A stretch of 64,000 nucleotides of DNA from Hyphomicrobium sp. (GTDB lineage Bacteria > Pseudomonadota > Alphaproteobacteria > Rhizobiales > Hyphomicrobiaceae), in contig JABFRT010000023.1 of NCBI GenBank assembly GCA_013141015.1, positions 95,434-159,433 on the forward strand, written 5' to 3'. The position numbers and the translations under genes are program-made. This document shows, in pieces, positions 18,814 to 26,645 of this stretch. Within the stretch, counting starts at the first letter, position 1; the number at the start of each line of letters is the position of its first letter. The notes beneath the pieces were generated by a model. It was not told the origin of the DNA and did no database searches. It worked only from the letters and a program-made list of their open reading frames with translations.

Positions 18814-19637
18814 AAATATAAAAAGAAGGACGGGGCGGAATGGCCTTGCTCTTTTGTATGTTTGATTGGGGATGCGGACCAAACCGCCCCGCGTCATGCC
18901 AACTCTCCGCCTCGGCTTTGGCCCATATGTCCAACGCCTCTCGTATGAGCTGCGGAGCGCATCCGTACCGATGGCACGCTCCATGAACCGTCGAACCCGC
19001 CATCCGCCCCCACATCTCCTTTTCGAGAGGCGTTTCACCGCGTCAACCTCCTTAGAGGCCATCGCGGCAGGCAGTGAACCCCCGGCTTACCGATTTCTCC
19101 GGGCGGCCCTGCATGCTCTCCTCCACCCATGGCTCGCGGCACGAGCTCTTGCCTTCCGTGCGTGGTGAGATGGCGGGATGATGCGCGCAGGTTCGCGAAA
19201 ACGAAAGTTACCGCGCGGGATTCTTGCGCGTGAGCGTTAGCGGCGGGGATAAGTTGTTAAGCATGGCGCCTTGTGTGCAACGTCATCCCGGCGTCGCGCA
19301 GCGACGATGCGTGAAACGCATCGCAGGCCGGGACCCAGACAACTATCAAAGTGAAGATAGTCGCTGCGACCTCCTCAAGCTGGCCGGCGCGCATCACGAA
19401 ACAATCCCGTGAGGAGACTTGTCTGGGTCCCGGCCGCTTCTCCTGCGCGCCTTCGCGCGCGGGCGCCGGGATGACGGGGTGGAGAGAGCGGGACCTAATG
19501 CGGAAATATGTGAGTTGAAAACGGGACCACGTTTGGCTCACCCGTTCGAGGATGACGGGGGACGTGACGTGATGATGTGCGGAGAAATTCAAGCGTTGGC
19601 ATTGGCGCCGCATCGCGTCATGTTATGACGCGATTGC
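18814..19637. other. Gene-poor stretch at the left edge of the accessory zone
   Basis: No gene can be supported. Two overlapping - strand frames (18727-19062 and 18743-19015) are open, but they run through the hairpin at 18773 and have no ribosome site or known domain. The right part holds the nested inverted repeat at 19281-19476. Confidence 0.5.
19281..19476. repeat. 196-bp nested inverted-repeat element (MITE-like)
   Basis: The ends CGTCATCCCGGC (19281-19292) and GCCGGGATGACG (19465-19476) are perfect inverted repeats. Inside them lies a second perfect pair, CCGGGACCCAGACA (19328-19341) and TGTCTGGGTCCCGG (19420-19433). No coding capacity. Such dispersed palindromic elements are common in rhizobial intergenic DNA; a truncated relative of the left end (GTCATCCCGGC) appears at about 25648. 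Confidence 0.65.
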
Positions 19638-19751
19638 ATGAGGAGAGTTGCTGAAGAAATGGTCAAAGACCTGAAGGAAAAAGTCTTCCCAGCGAAAGAG
19701 ATCCATTTCCTCAGCGTGAACAAGGACGGCAAACAGGTGCGGGTGTTGTGA
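19638..19751 (+). pseudogene. C-terminal scrap of a toxin-activating lysine acyltransferase (hlyC-like)
   Basis: An ORF of 37 residues contains EEMVKDLKEKVFPAKEIHFL and ends DGKQVRVL. It matches the last 30 codons of the split hlyC-like gene at 32716-33305 at about 90 percent at DNA level, with no recognisable N-terminal part. HlyC-type enzymes acylate lysines of RTX toxins. The scrap sits directly before the immunity and AHH nuclease genes, suggesting that all three are remains of one toxin locus. Upstream sequence is unrelated, so the gene was truncated by recombination. Confidence 0.75.
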
Positions 19752-19774
19752 TGGAAATAACAATTGAAGGTGTT

Positions 19775-19814
19775 TCTGATAGGTTGATGTCGTCAAAACT
19801 CAATCGGAGAGCAG
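19775..19814 (+). repeat. 40-bp repeat, copy 1 (leader of the immunity gene)
   Basis: An exact 40-base sequence starting TCTGATAGG and ending GGAGAGCAG. It recurs without mismatch at 21336-21375 and 26198-26237. Here it supplies the GGAGAG ribosome site of the Imm11-like gene; in the other two places it is followed directly by CCCGCGTAGCACGG instead of a gene. Confidence 0.9.
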
Positions 19815-19816
19815 TT

Positions 19817-20437
19817 ATGCCTTGCATGGTACTCACAGATTTTGCAGTGCCGGGACTGGGTGCAGCTTTCATTCGTGAACAGCTGGATACGTTCTGGCGC
19901 CCGTTCTTTCTCTTGCCCGCTTTGACATCCGAACTTATCACTGCACGCCCTGAGCCGTTCTTGACTCATGAGCTTCAAGGAAAAAAGCCTCCTGACATCT
20001 TTGAGTGTATGGATACTTGGCTTTTGCGCGAAAACGTCAAGCAAGCCATTGAAGAGTTAGAGCCTAGTGTGCATTCTTTTCTGCCATTGAGAGCGGTCAC
20101 CGAGAAGACAAATAAGTACCTCGGTATTTACTATGCTATGCGCATTCAACAGGTCTTGGATGCGGTCGTAGTCGAAGGCTCAGACTATCAAGAGGGCCCT
20201 GGGCGCCTGGGTCTTGAGAAGTCGAAAAATAAGCGCGTCACAACTCTTGGAACAGCCGCGCTCGATCCAGAAAAAATAGGACATCAGCATCTTTGGAAGC
20301 AAGACGCGGCGTTCGGCGCGCCAACATTCTGCTCTGATGTTTTCCGGAATCGCATCAAGGCGATTGGCGCCAAGGGTTGGAAGTTCAAGGCCTGCCGCCT
20401 TGGTACGGCAAAAGACTTCGAAAATTACAGCTGGTGA
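19817..20437 (+). CDS. Imm11-family (DUF1629) immunity protein, probable
   Basis: 206 residues from the ATG at 19817, chosen because GGAGAG lies six bases upstream; the frame is open back to 19748. The sequence has the loose pattern of Imm11/DUF1629 proteins: an N-terminal segment, a middle predicted beta part, and a C-terminal FCSDVFRNRIKAIGAKGWKF, resembling the family's ending (serine-aspartate, helix, then glycine and an aromatic). Such proteins neutralise nuclease-type polymorphic toxins. It lies 43 bases before an AHH nuclease gene. Base composition is lower in GC than that of neighbouring core genes, in line with transfer. Family assignment is by pattern memory and should be checked by profile search. 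Confidence 0.55.
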   Translation: MPCMVLTDFAVPGLGAAFIREQLDTFWRPFFLLPALTSELITARPEPFLTHELQGKKPPDIFECMDTWLLRENVKQAIEELEPSVHSFLPLRAVTEKTNKYLGIYYAMRIQQVLDAVVVEGSDYQEGPGRLGLEKSKNKRVTTLGTAALDPEKIGHQHLWKQDAAFGAPTFCSDVFRNRIKAIGAKGWKFKACRLGTAKDFENYSW

Positions 20438-20480
20438 ATGGAACGGGTCAGCCGCGCGCTGATTTCCGCAGGGGGTCGCT

Positions 20481-20852
20481 ATGACGACGGTCACGCAGGT
20501 AGGGACAACGCACACGAACTTTGCGGATCTCAACCGTCTTCCAACCCTGCAAATCGGGAATTATGCGACGCCCGTGTCGTTCGCGGGACATCATGTTATT
20601 CCGACAGCTGTGTTCGACGCGTCGCGCTTCCTTGGTGCGCTTCAATCCGCCGGACTGAGGGACAATAACAGCTTTTCCCAGAACGGGGTGCCGCTGCCGA
20701 CAAACGGTCCCAACGGAACAATTTTCAATCCGGAAACGGGGATGCCGCGTCACGCTGGGTCACATCCCGCATATAGTGACTGGGTAACTCGAAATCTCAA
20801 AGCCTTAGAAACTGCATACAGCCCGCGTAGCACGGATCATTCAAAGCGATGA
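20481..20852 (+). CDS. AHH-type HNH/Endo VII nuclease toxin domain, C-terminally altered
   Basis: 123 residues with an AGGGGG site six bases before the ATG. The AHH nuclease signature is present: GHHVIP (His37, His38), QNGVPLPTN (68-75) and RHAGSHPAYSDWV (His91, His95). AHH domains are metal-dependent nucleases, usually at the C terminus of large secreted polymorphic toxins. Here it stands alone with about 35 preceding residues, downstream rather than upstream of its likely immunity gene. The last 12 or so residues (AYSPRSTDHSKR) are encoded by a dispersed repeat, so the native end has been replaced. It may be an orphan toxin tip or an inactive remnant. Confidence 0.7.
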   Translation: MTTVTQVGTTHTNFADLNRLPTLQIGNYATPVSFAGHHVIPTAVFDASRFLGALQSAGLRDNNSFSQNGVPLPTNGPNGTIFNPETGMPRHAGSHPAYSDWVTRNLKALETAYSPRSTDHSKR

Positions 20853-20893
20853 AATGTAGCCCGCGTAGCACGGATCAATCAAAGCGAAGAAAA
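20822..20893 (+). repeat. Tandem copies of a short repeat (CCCGCGTAGCACGG type)
   Basis: Two near-identical units of about 39 bases, starting CCCGCGTAGCACGGATCA, lie at 20822 and 20861. Further copies begin at 21376 and 26238, where they directly follow the 40-bp repeat. The first unit encodes the aberrant end of the AHH protein. Confidence 0.8.
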
Positions 20894-21180
20894 GTAGCAA
20901 CCATTAAAGATACGACGCTGAATTTTTTGATCCAGGGTTCGTTTCTGGCCAGGACAGTATTGGCGTAAATGAGCAACTTTCTGGCGCAGGCGGTGAGTGC
21001 CGCGTTGTGTGCTTTGCCCTTCGCAGTCAGGCGCTTGTAGAGAGCGATCAACGCCGGGTTCCAGCGGAATGCTGCGGGCAATGCGGCGGCATACAACGAC
21101 CTCCTGACACGGCCCCGCCCGCCTGCAATGTGGCGATGACCTTTGTGTTTTCCGCTGTCATCATCGAAGGGTGCAAGCCC
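20894..21180 (-). pseudogene. IS110 transposase 3' fragment (inverted)
   Basis: The complement of 20894-21180 matches the end of the full transposase gene (22464-22750), covering LAPFDDDSGKHKGHRHIAGG through to the C terminus. The similarity stops sharply at 21180, where sequence changes to CGCGTAGCCCG. No start, so not functional by itself. Confidence 0.9.
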
Positions 21181-21207
21181 GCGTAGCCCGCATAAAAACG
21201 GACACTT

Positions 21208-21332
21208 GTAGGGTGCAATAGACCCGCACTTCACTCGGGTCGTATTGCACCGTGAGCTTGCACCGGAGTTTGCAGCTAAGTCGGCGCAATACGCTTCGCA
21301 CAAGTGCAGAGTGCGAAGCTATTGCGCCCTAC
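21208..21332. repeat. 125-bp MITE-like element, copy 1
   Basis: Terminal inverted repeats GTAGGGTGCAATAG (21208-21221) and CTATTGCGCCCTAC (21319-21332) match at 13 of 14 positions. No coding potential. Other copies lie at 26071-26194 and 35046-35193. Confidence 0.8.
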
Positions 21333-21335
21333 GGC

Positions 21336-21375
21336 TCTGATAGGTTGATGTCGTCAAAACTCAATCGGAGAGCAG
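21336..21375 (+). repeat. 40-bp repeat, copy 2 ('empty' site)
   Basis: Identical to 19775-19814. Here the final GAGAGCAG is joined directly to CCCGCGTAGCACGG, with no immunity or toxin gene between them. Confidence 0.9.
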
Positions 21376-21415
21376 CCCGCGTAGCACGGATCATTCAAGG
21401 CGAAGAAATGTAGGG

Positions 21416-21567
21416 CGCGATTAGGATTGGCGTTGCACCGTTTTTTGAATTCTTGGCTACGGTTTCTGGGGCCAATCCGTAATCCGCCGGGCCACGGCAA
21501 AGAACGAAGCCACATCTCACTTGTTGCCGGCGGATTACGCGGCGGGTGCAGGACGCCGCTAATCCGC
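21416..21567. repeat. MITE-like element with GGCGGATTAG-type ends
   Basis: Begins GGCGCGATTAGGATTGG and ends CTAATCCGCC; the corresponding copy in unit 2 starts GGCGGATTAG at about 26277. Internal stretches CCGTAATCCGCCGG and CCGGCGGATTACG are also complementary. It immediately precedes the non-coding left end of the full IS110 copy. Confidence 0.6.
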
Positions 21568-21777
21568 CCTTGTTATAGCAATCGCGGCTATTATCGCGGG
21601 GTTCCGGAAGGAATGCCCTGCCGCAGACTGCAATCGGCAGCAGGGCCGCTGGCGATCTGATCGGACCCGCCCTGAGCCGCTTTTGGCTGCCCCGTAGCGT
21701 GATCGCGCCAGCGTCTTCAACAGACCCGGATGGTTGCTGGAACTTTCAGGTTCGCTAACAAGGCAGGGACGACGAAG
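21568..21777 (+). ncRNA. Predicted IS110 bridge RNA region
   Basis: The 210-base non-coding left end of the full IS110 copy is almost identical to 26439-26645 in unit 2 (I see one substitution), while sequence just upstream diverges between the copies. It contains a hairpin (CCCTGC near 21614 with GCAGGG near 21638). IS110-group elements encode their bridge RNA in this position; the boundaries and loops are inferred, not proven. Confidence 0.55.
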
Positions 21778-22740
21778 ATGCAGAATGCTACCACAAAACC
21801 CGCCACGGCTGGAATAGACACTTCGAAAGCTAAGCTCGACGTTGCGGTTGCCGGCAACGGTCAATGCTGGCAGGTGCAGAACGCACTCAATGGCTGGCAA
21901 CAGCTCGCAGCTCATCTCACAAAAGCCGGGATCACGCGCGTTGGCATCGAAGCAACAGGCGGATACGAACACGGCGTTGTTGCACATCTCAGGCAACACG
22001 GCTTTACCGTGCTCGTGCTCCAACCCGTTCAGGTCAAAGCCTATGCCCGCATGCATTTGCGGCGCGCCAAGAACGACAAAATCGACGCTGGAACAATTGC
22101 TGCCTGTACAGCAGCGCTGAATCAAGACCAACGCCAAAGCGACGAACGGCTCAATGATCTCGCGCAAAATCTCACTTTCGTCGAGCAGATCGAGGAAGAC
22201 ATTGCCCGCATCAAAGTCCGTCTTGAACACATCGATCAACCGAGATTGAGGCGCGTAGCAGAGGCCGATATAGCCCGCTTGACAAAGCGCCGCGCCGCAG
22301 AACTTGAGCGCATCGCAGCTTCCCTGCGCACCCACGACGATTTTGCGCGCCGCCTCAATCTCGTCTTGAGCGTGCCAGGCATCGGCGAGCGAACTGCGAT
22401 CTCGCTGATCGTTCGCATGCCTGAACTTGGACGCGTGTCACGCGAAGAAGCGGCGGCACTCGCAGGGCTTGCACCCTTCGATGATGACAGCGGAAAACAC
22501 AAAGGTCATCGCCACATTGCAGGCGGGCGGGGCCGTGTCAGGAGGTCGTTGTATGCCGCCGCATTGCCCGCCGCCTTCCGCTGGAACCCGGCGTTGACCG
22601 CTCTCTACAAACGCCTGACTGCGAAGGGCAAAGCACACAACGCGGCACTCACCGCTTGCGCCAGAAAGTTGCTCATTTACGCCAATACTGTCCTGGCCAG
22701 AAACGCACCCTGGATCAAAAATGCAGCGTCGTATCTTTAA
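21778..22740 (+). CDS. IS110-family transposase
   Basis: 320 residues from MQNATTKPAT. The N-terminal RuvC-like DEDD domain starts GIDTSKAKLDVAV and includes GIEATGGYEHGV and RAKNDKIDAG. The C-terminal Transposase_20 domain has SVPGIGERTAISLI, ALAGLAPFDDDSGKHKG and a downstream serine region (RVRRSLYAAA). IS110 transposases work with an element-encoded bridge RNA. The frame is intact, so this copy may be active and could serve the frameshifted copy at 26646. Confidence 0.93.
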   Translation: MQNATTKPATAGIDTSKAKLDVAVAGNGQCWQVQNALNGWQQLAAHLTKAGITRVGIEATGGYEHGVVAHLRQHGFTVLVLQPVQVKAYARMHLRRAKNDKIDAGTIAACTAALNQDQRQSDERLNDLAQNLTFVEQIEEDIARIKVRLEHIDQPRLRRVAEADIARLTKRRAAELERIAASLRTHDDFARRLNLVLSVPGIGERTAISLIVRMPELGRVSREEAAALAGLAPFDDDSGKHKGHRHIAGGRGRVRRSLYAAALPAAFRWNPALTALYKRLTAKGKAHNAALTACARKLLIYANTVLARNAPWIKNAASYL

Positions 22741-22746
22741 TGGTTG

Positions 22747-23269
22747 CTACGCCGCCACGCCCCTGAACCCGGTCGCCAGCACGTAAAGCTCAGCTGAATC
22801 GGCGCGGCTGGCGGGCGGTTTGACGTGGCGGACGACGGCGAAGTTTTTCTTCAACAGCGCCAGCAGATCCTTCTCCGTGCCGCCTTGGAAGACTTTGCAC
22901 AGAAACACGCCGCCGGGCGTCAGCACGTCAATCTGCCTTCCAGCGATTTGACAATCGCCGCTGCGATTTGCGACCACCCGCCCGGCGCTGCACCAAGGTC
23001 AATAACGCGCTGGCCGGATTTCAAAAGTTTGTAGCGCGCATCGATCTCTTTGAGTTTGTAGGCCGCACGCGAGCGCATGCCGTCACGCTTCGAGGCCGCG
23101 ACATACGGATCGTTGAGCTGCCGGTCCAACCAGCGTGCCGACGACGCCGAACGCTTGCGCGCGGTTTTAACGTTGACGCGCAGATCGCGCTGGCCGCCCG
23201 AGATATTTGACCCTTTCGGCCCCGCACCGCCTTGCCTTTGGCGCCAGGTTTCGACAATTTCTTGGTCAT
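22747..23269 (-). pseudogene. rlmE: 23S rRNA (uridine-2'-O) methyltransferase, broken
   Basis: The ATG at 23269 overlaps the ppx stop by one base, the usual ppx-rlmE coupling. The product is in at least three frames. An N-terminal bit ([14 protein letters not shown]) is followed, out of frame, by the conserved segment [30 protein letters not shown]. An internal gap then removes about 80-90 residues (the acidic post-II and DMAPN region). A third frame carries [13 protein letters not shown] to [11 protein letters not shown]. The TAG stop is formed by the IS110 unit end. RlmE methylates U2552 of 23S rRNA and supports 50S assembly. With its catalytic centre missing, this copy cannot work unless the sequence is misassembled. 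Confidence 0.85.
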
Positions 23270-24582
23270 CAGCCGCTTCGTCCTTGATTGCGGCCGCCCC
23301 GGCGCCGGCGGCGCCCAGCGCGCCATACGCCGTCTTCCATCATCAATGTCGTCAGAATGCCTTCGCGCAGGCCGCGGTCGGCAACGCGCAACCGCTCGGC
23401 CGGCCACAGCCGCAGGATGGCCTCAAGAATTGCGCATCCGGCGAGCACAAGGTCTGCCCGCTCACGGCCGATGCAGGGTTCTGCTATGCGCTGGTCGTAG
23501 CTTTGGCCAAGCAAGCGCGCGGTGATCTCTTCGATTTCCGGAACGCGCAGCCAAATGCCGTCGACCTGATTGCGATCATAGCGCGGCAGGCCAAGCAGAA
23601 TGCCGGCAATCGTCGTCACCGTGCCCGACGTGCCGAGCAGATGTACGGGGCGATTTTGCAAGCGGTCGCGGAATTTGTGGGCGGCTTCGAACGGCGCGAG
23701 CATGGCCTGCACGCTGGCGACCATCGCTTCGAAACTCCCCGGCGTGACGTTGCGCCCGTCGAAGGTTTCAGCCAGCGTGACCACGCCAACCGGCAACGAG
23801 GTCCACGCGACAATCGCCGCGTCCGCGTCAATCCGATGACTGGCGGTGCCGCGGCGCGCACCCGCTTGCGTGAGATCGAGCCAGATGATTTCCGACGAGC
23901 CGCCGCCGATATCGAACACAAGCACATAGTCGACGGCCGGGTCGACCAGGGTCGAACAGCCAGACACCGCAAGGCGGGCTTCGGTTTCAGGTGTCAGGAT
24001 TTCCAGATCGAGGCCGGTGTGATCGCGCACGCGGCCAATGAAGTCTGGGCCGTCGCCAGCGACCCGGCAGGCTTGGGTTGCCACCATGCGCGCGCGGTTG
24101 ACGCCGTGCCGGTCGAGTTTGCCGGCGCAGACTTTCAACGCGTCGAGCGTGCGGCTCATGGCCAATTCCGACAACGCGCCGGTTTGGCTGACGCCCTCGC
24201 CGAGACGGATGATGCGCGAGAACGCGTCCACCACGCGAAAGCCGCGGCGCGACGGCCGCGCCAACAGCAGGCGGCAATTGTTGGTGCCGAGATCGAGCGC
24301 GCCATAAACCGGGCCGTCGGCGCCATGACTGTGATGGGCCGTGCCATGACCGCTGTGGGCAGCGCCAGGCGCGAGGCCGGGACGCTGAGAATATTGCGAT
24401 GCCGGACCTGAATGGGCACCTTTATGCATGCTCACGGCCGCCGGCGCGGCGCGGTCTGCTGCGGTATTTTGAGGGCCCGTTGCGCTTGAGGGCGCATTGT
24501 GGCCTCGATCTTCAGGCTTCACGGCGTTCTCCAGGGCCTGGAATGGCAGCGCGTCTCCGGTGAGAAGCAGCGCTGCACGCAT
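23269..24582 (-). CDS. ppx: Exopolyphosphatase / pppGpp phosphohydrolase (Ppx/GppA family)
   Basis: 437 residues. The ASKHA-fold core starts at about residue 90 with [16 protein letters not shown] and includes [21 protein letters not shown] and [14 protein letters not shown]. The first 90 residues are Ala/His/Ser-rich and probably disordered, so the true start might be a later codon (for example at 24429); the longest form is given. The enzyme hydrolyses inorganic polyphosphate and/or pppGpp. It is coupled to the downstream, broken rlmE. Confidence 0.9.
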   Translation of the reverse strand: MRAALLLTGDALPFQALENAVKPEDRGHNAPSSATGPQNTAADRAAPAAVSMHKGAHSGPASQYSQRPGLAPGAAHSGHGTAHHSHGADGPVYGALDLGTNNCRLLLARPSRRGFRVVDAFSRIIRLGEGVSQTGALSELAMSRTLDALKVCAGKLDRHGVNRARMVATQACRVAGDGPDFIGRVRDHTGLDLEILTPETEARLAVSGCSTLVDPAVDYVLVFDIGGGSSEIIWLDLTQAGARRGTASHRIDADAAIVAWTSLPVGVVTLAETFDGRNVTPGSFEAMVASVQAMLAPFEAAHKFRDRLQNRPVHLLGTSGTVTTIAGILLGLPRYDRNQVDGIWLRVPEIEEITARLLGQSYDQRIAEPCIGRERADLVLAGCAILEAILRLWPAERLRVADRGLREGILTTLMMEDGVWRAGRRRRRGGRNQGRSG

Positions 24583-24685
24583 CAGGCCGTTGTCTGGACC
24601 AAGTTTGAGTGCGACTTTAACAGCTTACGCGCTGACGTAAAGTAAAGACGCGCGGCCGATGCGCCGCCCCCGGAAGATCGAGCAT

Positions 24686-25636
24686 ATGCAGGTAGAATTA
24701 ACGCCGTTTACCGGAAACGTTGCGGCCAAGCGCCGGCCAGACGTGGTGCGGTTTTCAGATCCGGTGAAAACGTACCGGCGGGCGGCGATTCGCATTGCCC
24801 TTGCCTGTGCGGCGGCAATGCTGCCGGGCGCCGCCCCAATTCGCGCCGGAGCGGCTCCGCCCGCAAACGCCGACACCGCGAACGCCAAGAGCAACACAAT
24901 CGCCGCACGGCTGCTGGCTGGATATCCGGGCATCGTCACACGGGTGGATGCCACCAGCGTGCATTTTGCCGACGGCACCACGATGCCACTTGATGATGGC
25001 CGCGGGCCGAAATCTTTCGACGCTTGGCTCGCCGCACCCGACATTGACGATATGTTTGCGCTCGCCTATCCGGCCGGCACGCCTGCCACGCCACCTGCCA
25101 AAGACGCCGATCCGGGCCGCGCCCGCAACGCCGCGTTTTTCGAGAAGGTCTATGGCGACTGCCGCAAGGGCAACGTCCCGGCCAATCTTGCCGACGTGGT
25201 CTGGCTGCCGAAAAAATCCGGCGCACGGATCAAGGCGACGCGGATCAACGGCGTTGCGCAAAAATTGCAGGCCGTCAGCGATGCACTCGACGCACTACCA
25301 GCGGCGTTCGACGTCTATTTGAAACCGCCTGCCGGCACGTACAATTGCCGGAAAATCGCCGGCAGCACGTCCGCTTCCGCGCACAGCTACGGCATCGCCA
25401 TCGATATCGCCACCGCGCGCGCCGACTATTGGCGATGGAGCGGCGGTGGCACAGCCGGAGCATCGGGCCCGATCCGCTACCGCAACAAAATCCCGCCCGA
25501 GATCGTCGCGATTTTCGAACAGCACGGCTTCATCTGGGGCGGCCGCTGGCATCACTACGACACCATGCATTTCGAATACCGGCCGGAGTTGCTGATGGGT
25601 GAAGTCGAGAACACGCACACGGCACCGCCGCGATGA
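24686..25636 (+). CDS. Exported M15-family peptidoglycan peptidase
   Basis: 316 residues from 24686, chosen over 24659 because GGAAG lies about ten bases upstream. An N-terminal signal anchor (AIRIALACAAAMLPG) is followed by a domain ending in the M15C zinc-site pattern: SAHSYGIAIDIA (His, Asp) and HHYDTMHFEYRPE (His), with GFIWGGRW between. Family members cleave D-Ala or L-Ala-D-Glu bonds in peptidoglycan; which bond is cut here is unknown. It is divergent from ppx. Confidence 0.85.
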   Translation: MQVELTPFTGNVAAKRRPDVVRFSDPVKTYRRAAIRIALACAAAMLPGAAPIRAGAAPPANADTANAKSNTIAARLLAGYPGIVTRVDATSVHFADGTTMPLDDGRGPKSFDAWLAAPDIDDMFALAYPAGTPATPPAKDADPGRARNAAFFEKVYGDCRKGNVPANLADVVWLPKKSGARIKATRINGVAQKLQAVSDALDALPAAFDVYLKPPAGTYNCRKIAGSTSASAHSYGIAIDIATARADYWRWSGGGTAGASGPIRYRNKIPPEIVAIFEQHGFIWGGRWHHYDTMHFEYRPELLMGEVENTHTAPPR

Positions 25637-25757
25637 ACGGAGCAAGTGTCATCCCGGCCGAGCCCGCTTGCGAGAAGCCCCGGGCTAGAACCGAGCGACC
25701 CAATGCGCTAGATTTCAAATGAATATTTTTCGGCACGCTTTGCAACGGCGTAGAACC

Positions 25758-26043
25758 GTAGCAACCATTAAAGATACGACGCTGCATTTTTGACCCAGGG
25801 TTCGTTTCTGGCCAGGACAGTATTGGCGTAAATGAGCAACTTTCTGGCGCAGGCGGTGAGTGCCGCGTTGTGTGCTTTGCCCTTCGCAGTCAGGCGCTTG
25901 TAGAGAGCGATCAACGCCGGGTTCCAGCGGAATGCTGCGGGCAATGCGGCGGCATACAACGACCTCCTGACACGGCCCCGCCCGCCTGCAATGTGGCGAT
26001 GACCTTTGTGTTTTCCGCTGTCATCATCGAAGGGTGCAAGCCC
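25758..26043 (-). pseudogene. IS110 transposase 3' fragment (inverted), second copy
   Basis: The complement matches the transposase end from LAPFDDDSGKHKG to the C terminus, ending at the same breakpoint as the fragment in unit 1. This shows that the two units descend from one composite ancestor. Confidence 0.9.
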
Positions 26044-26070
26044 GCGTAGCCCGCATAAAAACGGACACTT

Positions 26071-26194
26071 GTAGGGTGCAATAGACCCGCACTTCACTCG
26101 GGTCGTATTGCACCGTGAGCTTGCGCCGGAGTTTGCGGCACGACGGCGCAATACGCTTCGCTCAAGTGCAGGGAGCGAAGCTATTGCGCCCTAC
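26071..26194. repeat. MITE-like element, copy 2
   Basis: Ends GTAGGGTGCAATAG (26071-26084) and CTATTGCGCCCTAC (26181-26194), as in the copy at 21208. Confidence 0.8.
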
Positions 26195-26197
26195 GGC

Positions 26198-26237
26198 TCT
26201 GATAGGTTGATGTCGTCAAAACTCAATCGGAGAGCAG
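26198..26237 (+). repeat. 40-bp repeat, copy 3 ('empty' site)
   Basis: Identical to 19775-19814 and followed directly by CCCGCGTAGCACGG, as in unit 1. Confidence 0.9.
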
Positions 26238-26438
26238 CCCGCGTAGCACGGATCATTCAAAACGAAGGATTGAAGGGCGGATTAGGATTGGCGTTGCGCC
26301 GTTTTTGAATTCTTGGCTACGGTTTCTGGGGCCAATCCGTAATCCGCCGGGCCTCGGAAAAGAACGCGGCCACATCTCACTTGGCTCGCCGGCGGGTTAC
26401 GGTTCCGCCAAGTAAAGGGGCGAAACCTAACCCACCCT

Positions 26439-26645
26439 TGTTATAGCAATCGCGGCTATTATCGCGGGGTTCCGGAAGGAATGCCCTGCCGCAGACTGCA
26501 ATCGGCAGCAGGGCCGCTGGCGATCTGATCGGACCCGCCCTGAGCCGCTTTTGGCTGCCCCGTAGCGTGATCGCGCCAGCGTCTTCATCAGACCCGGATG
26601 GTTGCTGGAACTTTCAGGTTCGCTAACAAGGCAGGGACGACGAAG
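26439..26645 (+). ncRNA. Predicted IS110 bridge RNA region, second copy
   Basis: Nearly identical to 21568-21777, while the adjoining upstream sequence differs. The strong conservation of a non-coding stretch supports a functional RNA or end sequence. Boundaries are estimates. Confidence 0.55.

Larger units (their letters stand above)
20894..22750 (+). mobile_element. IS110-family composite unit 1
   Basis: A 1,857-bp unit with both ends formed by the same IS110 3' terminus in opposite orientation (GTAGCAACCATTAAAG at the left, its complement at the right). It contains an inverted 287-bp 3' fragment (20894-21180), a nest of small repeats, and a complete IS110 copy (about 21568-22750). The same arrangement recurs at 25758-27619. 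The right end abuts and supplies the stop codon for the broken rlmE. Confidence 0.85.

Noticed and set aside
18727..19062. Overlapping - strand ORFs upstream of the hairpin at 18773
   Set aside because: Two frames are open and both run through the hairpin repeat; no ribosome site or recognisable domain, so neither can be preferred.
23077..24411. 444-codon + strand ORF
   Set aside because: Opposite ppx, whose motifs are clear; the + frame has none.
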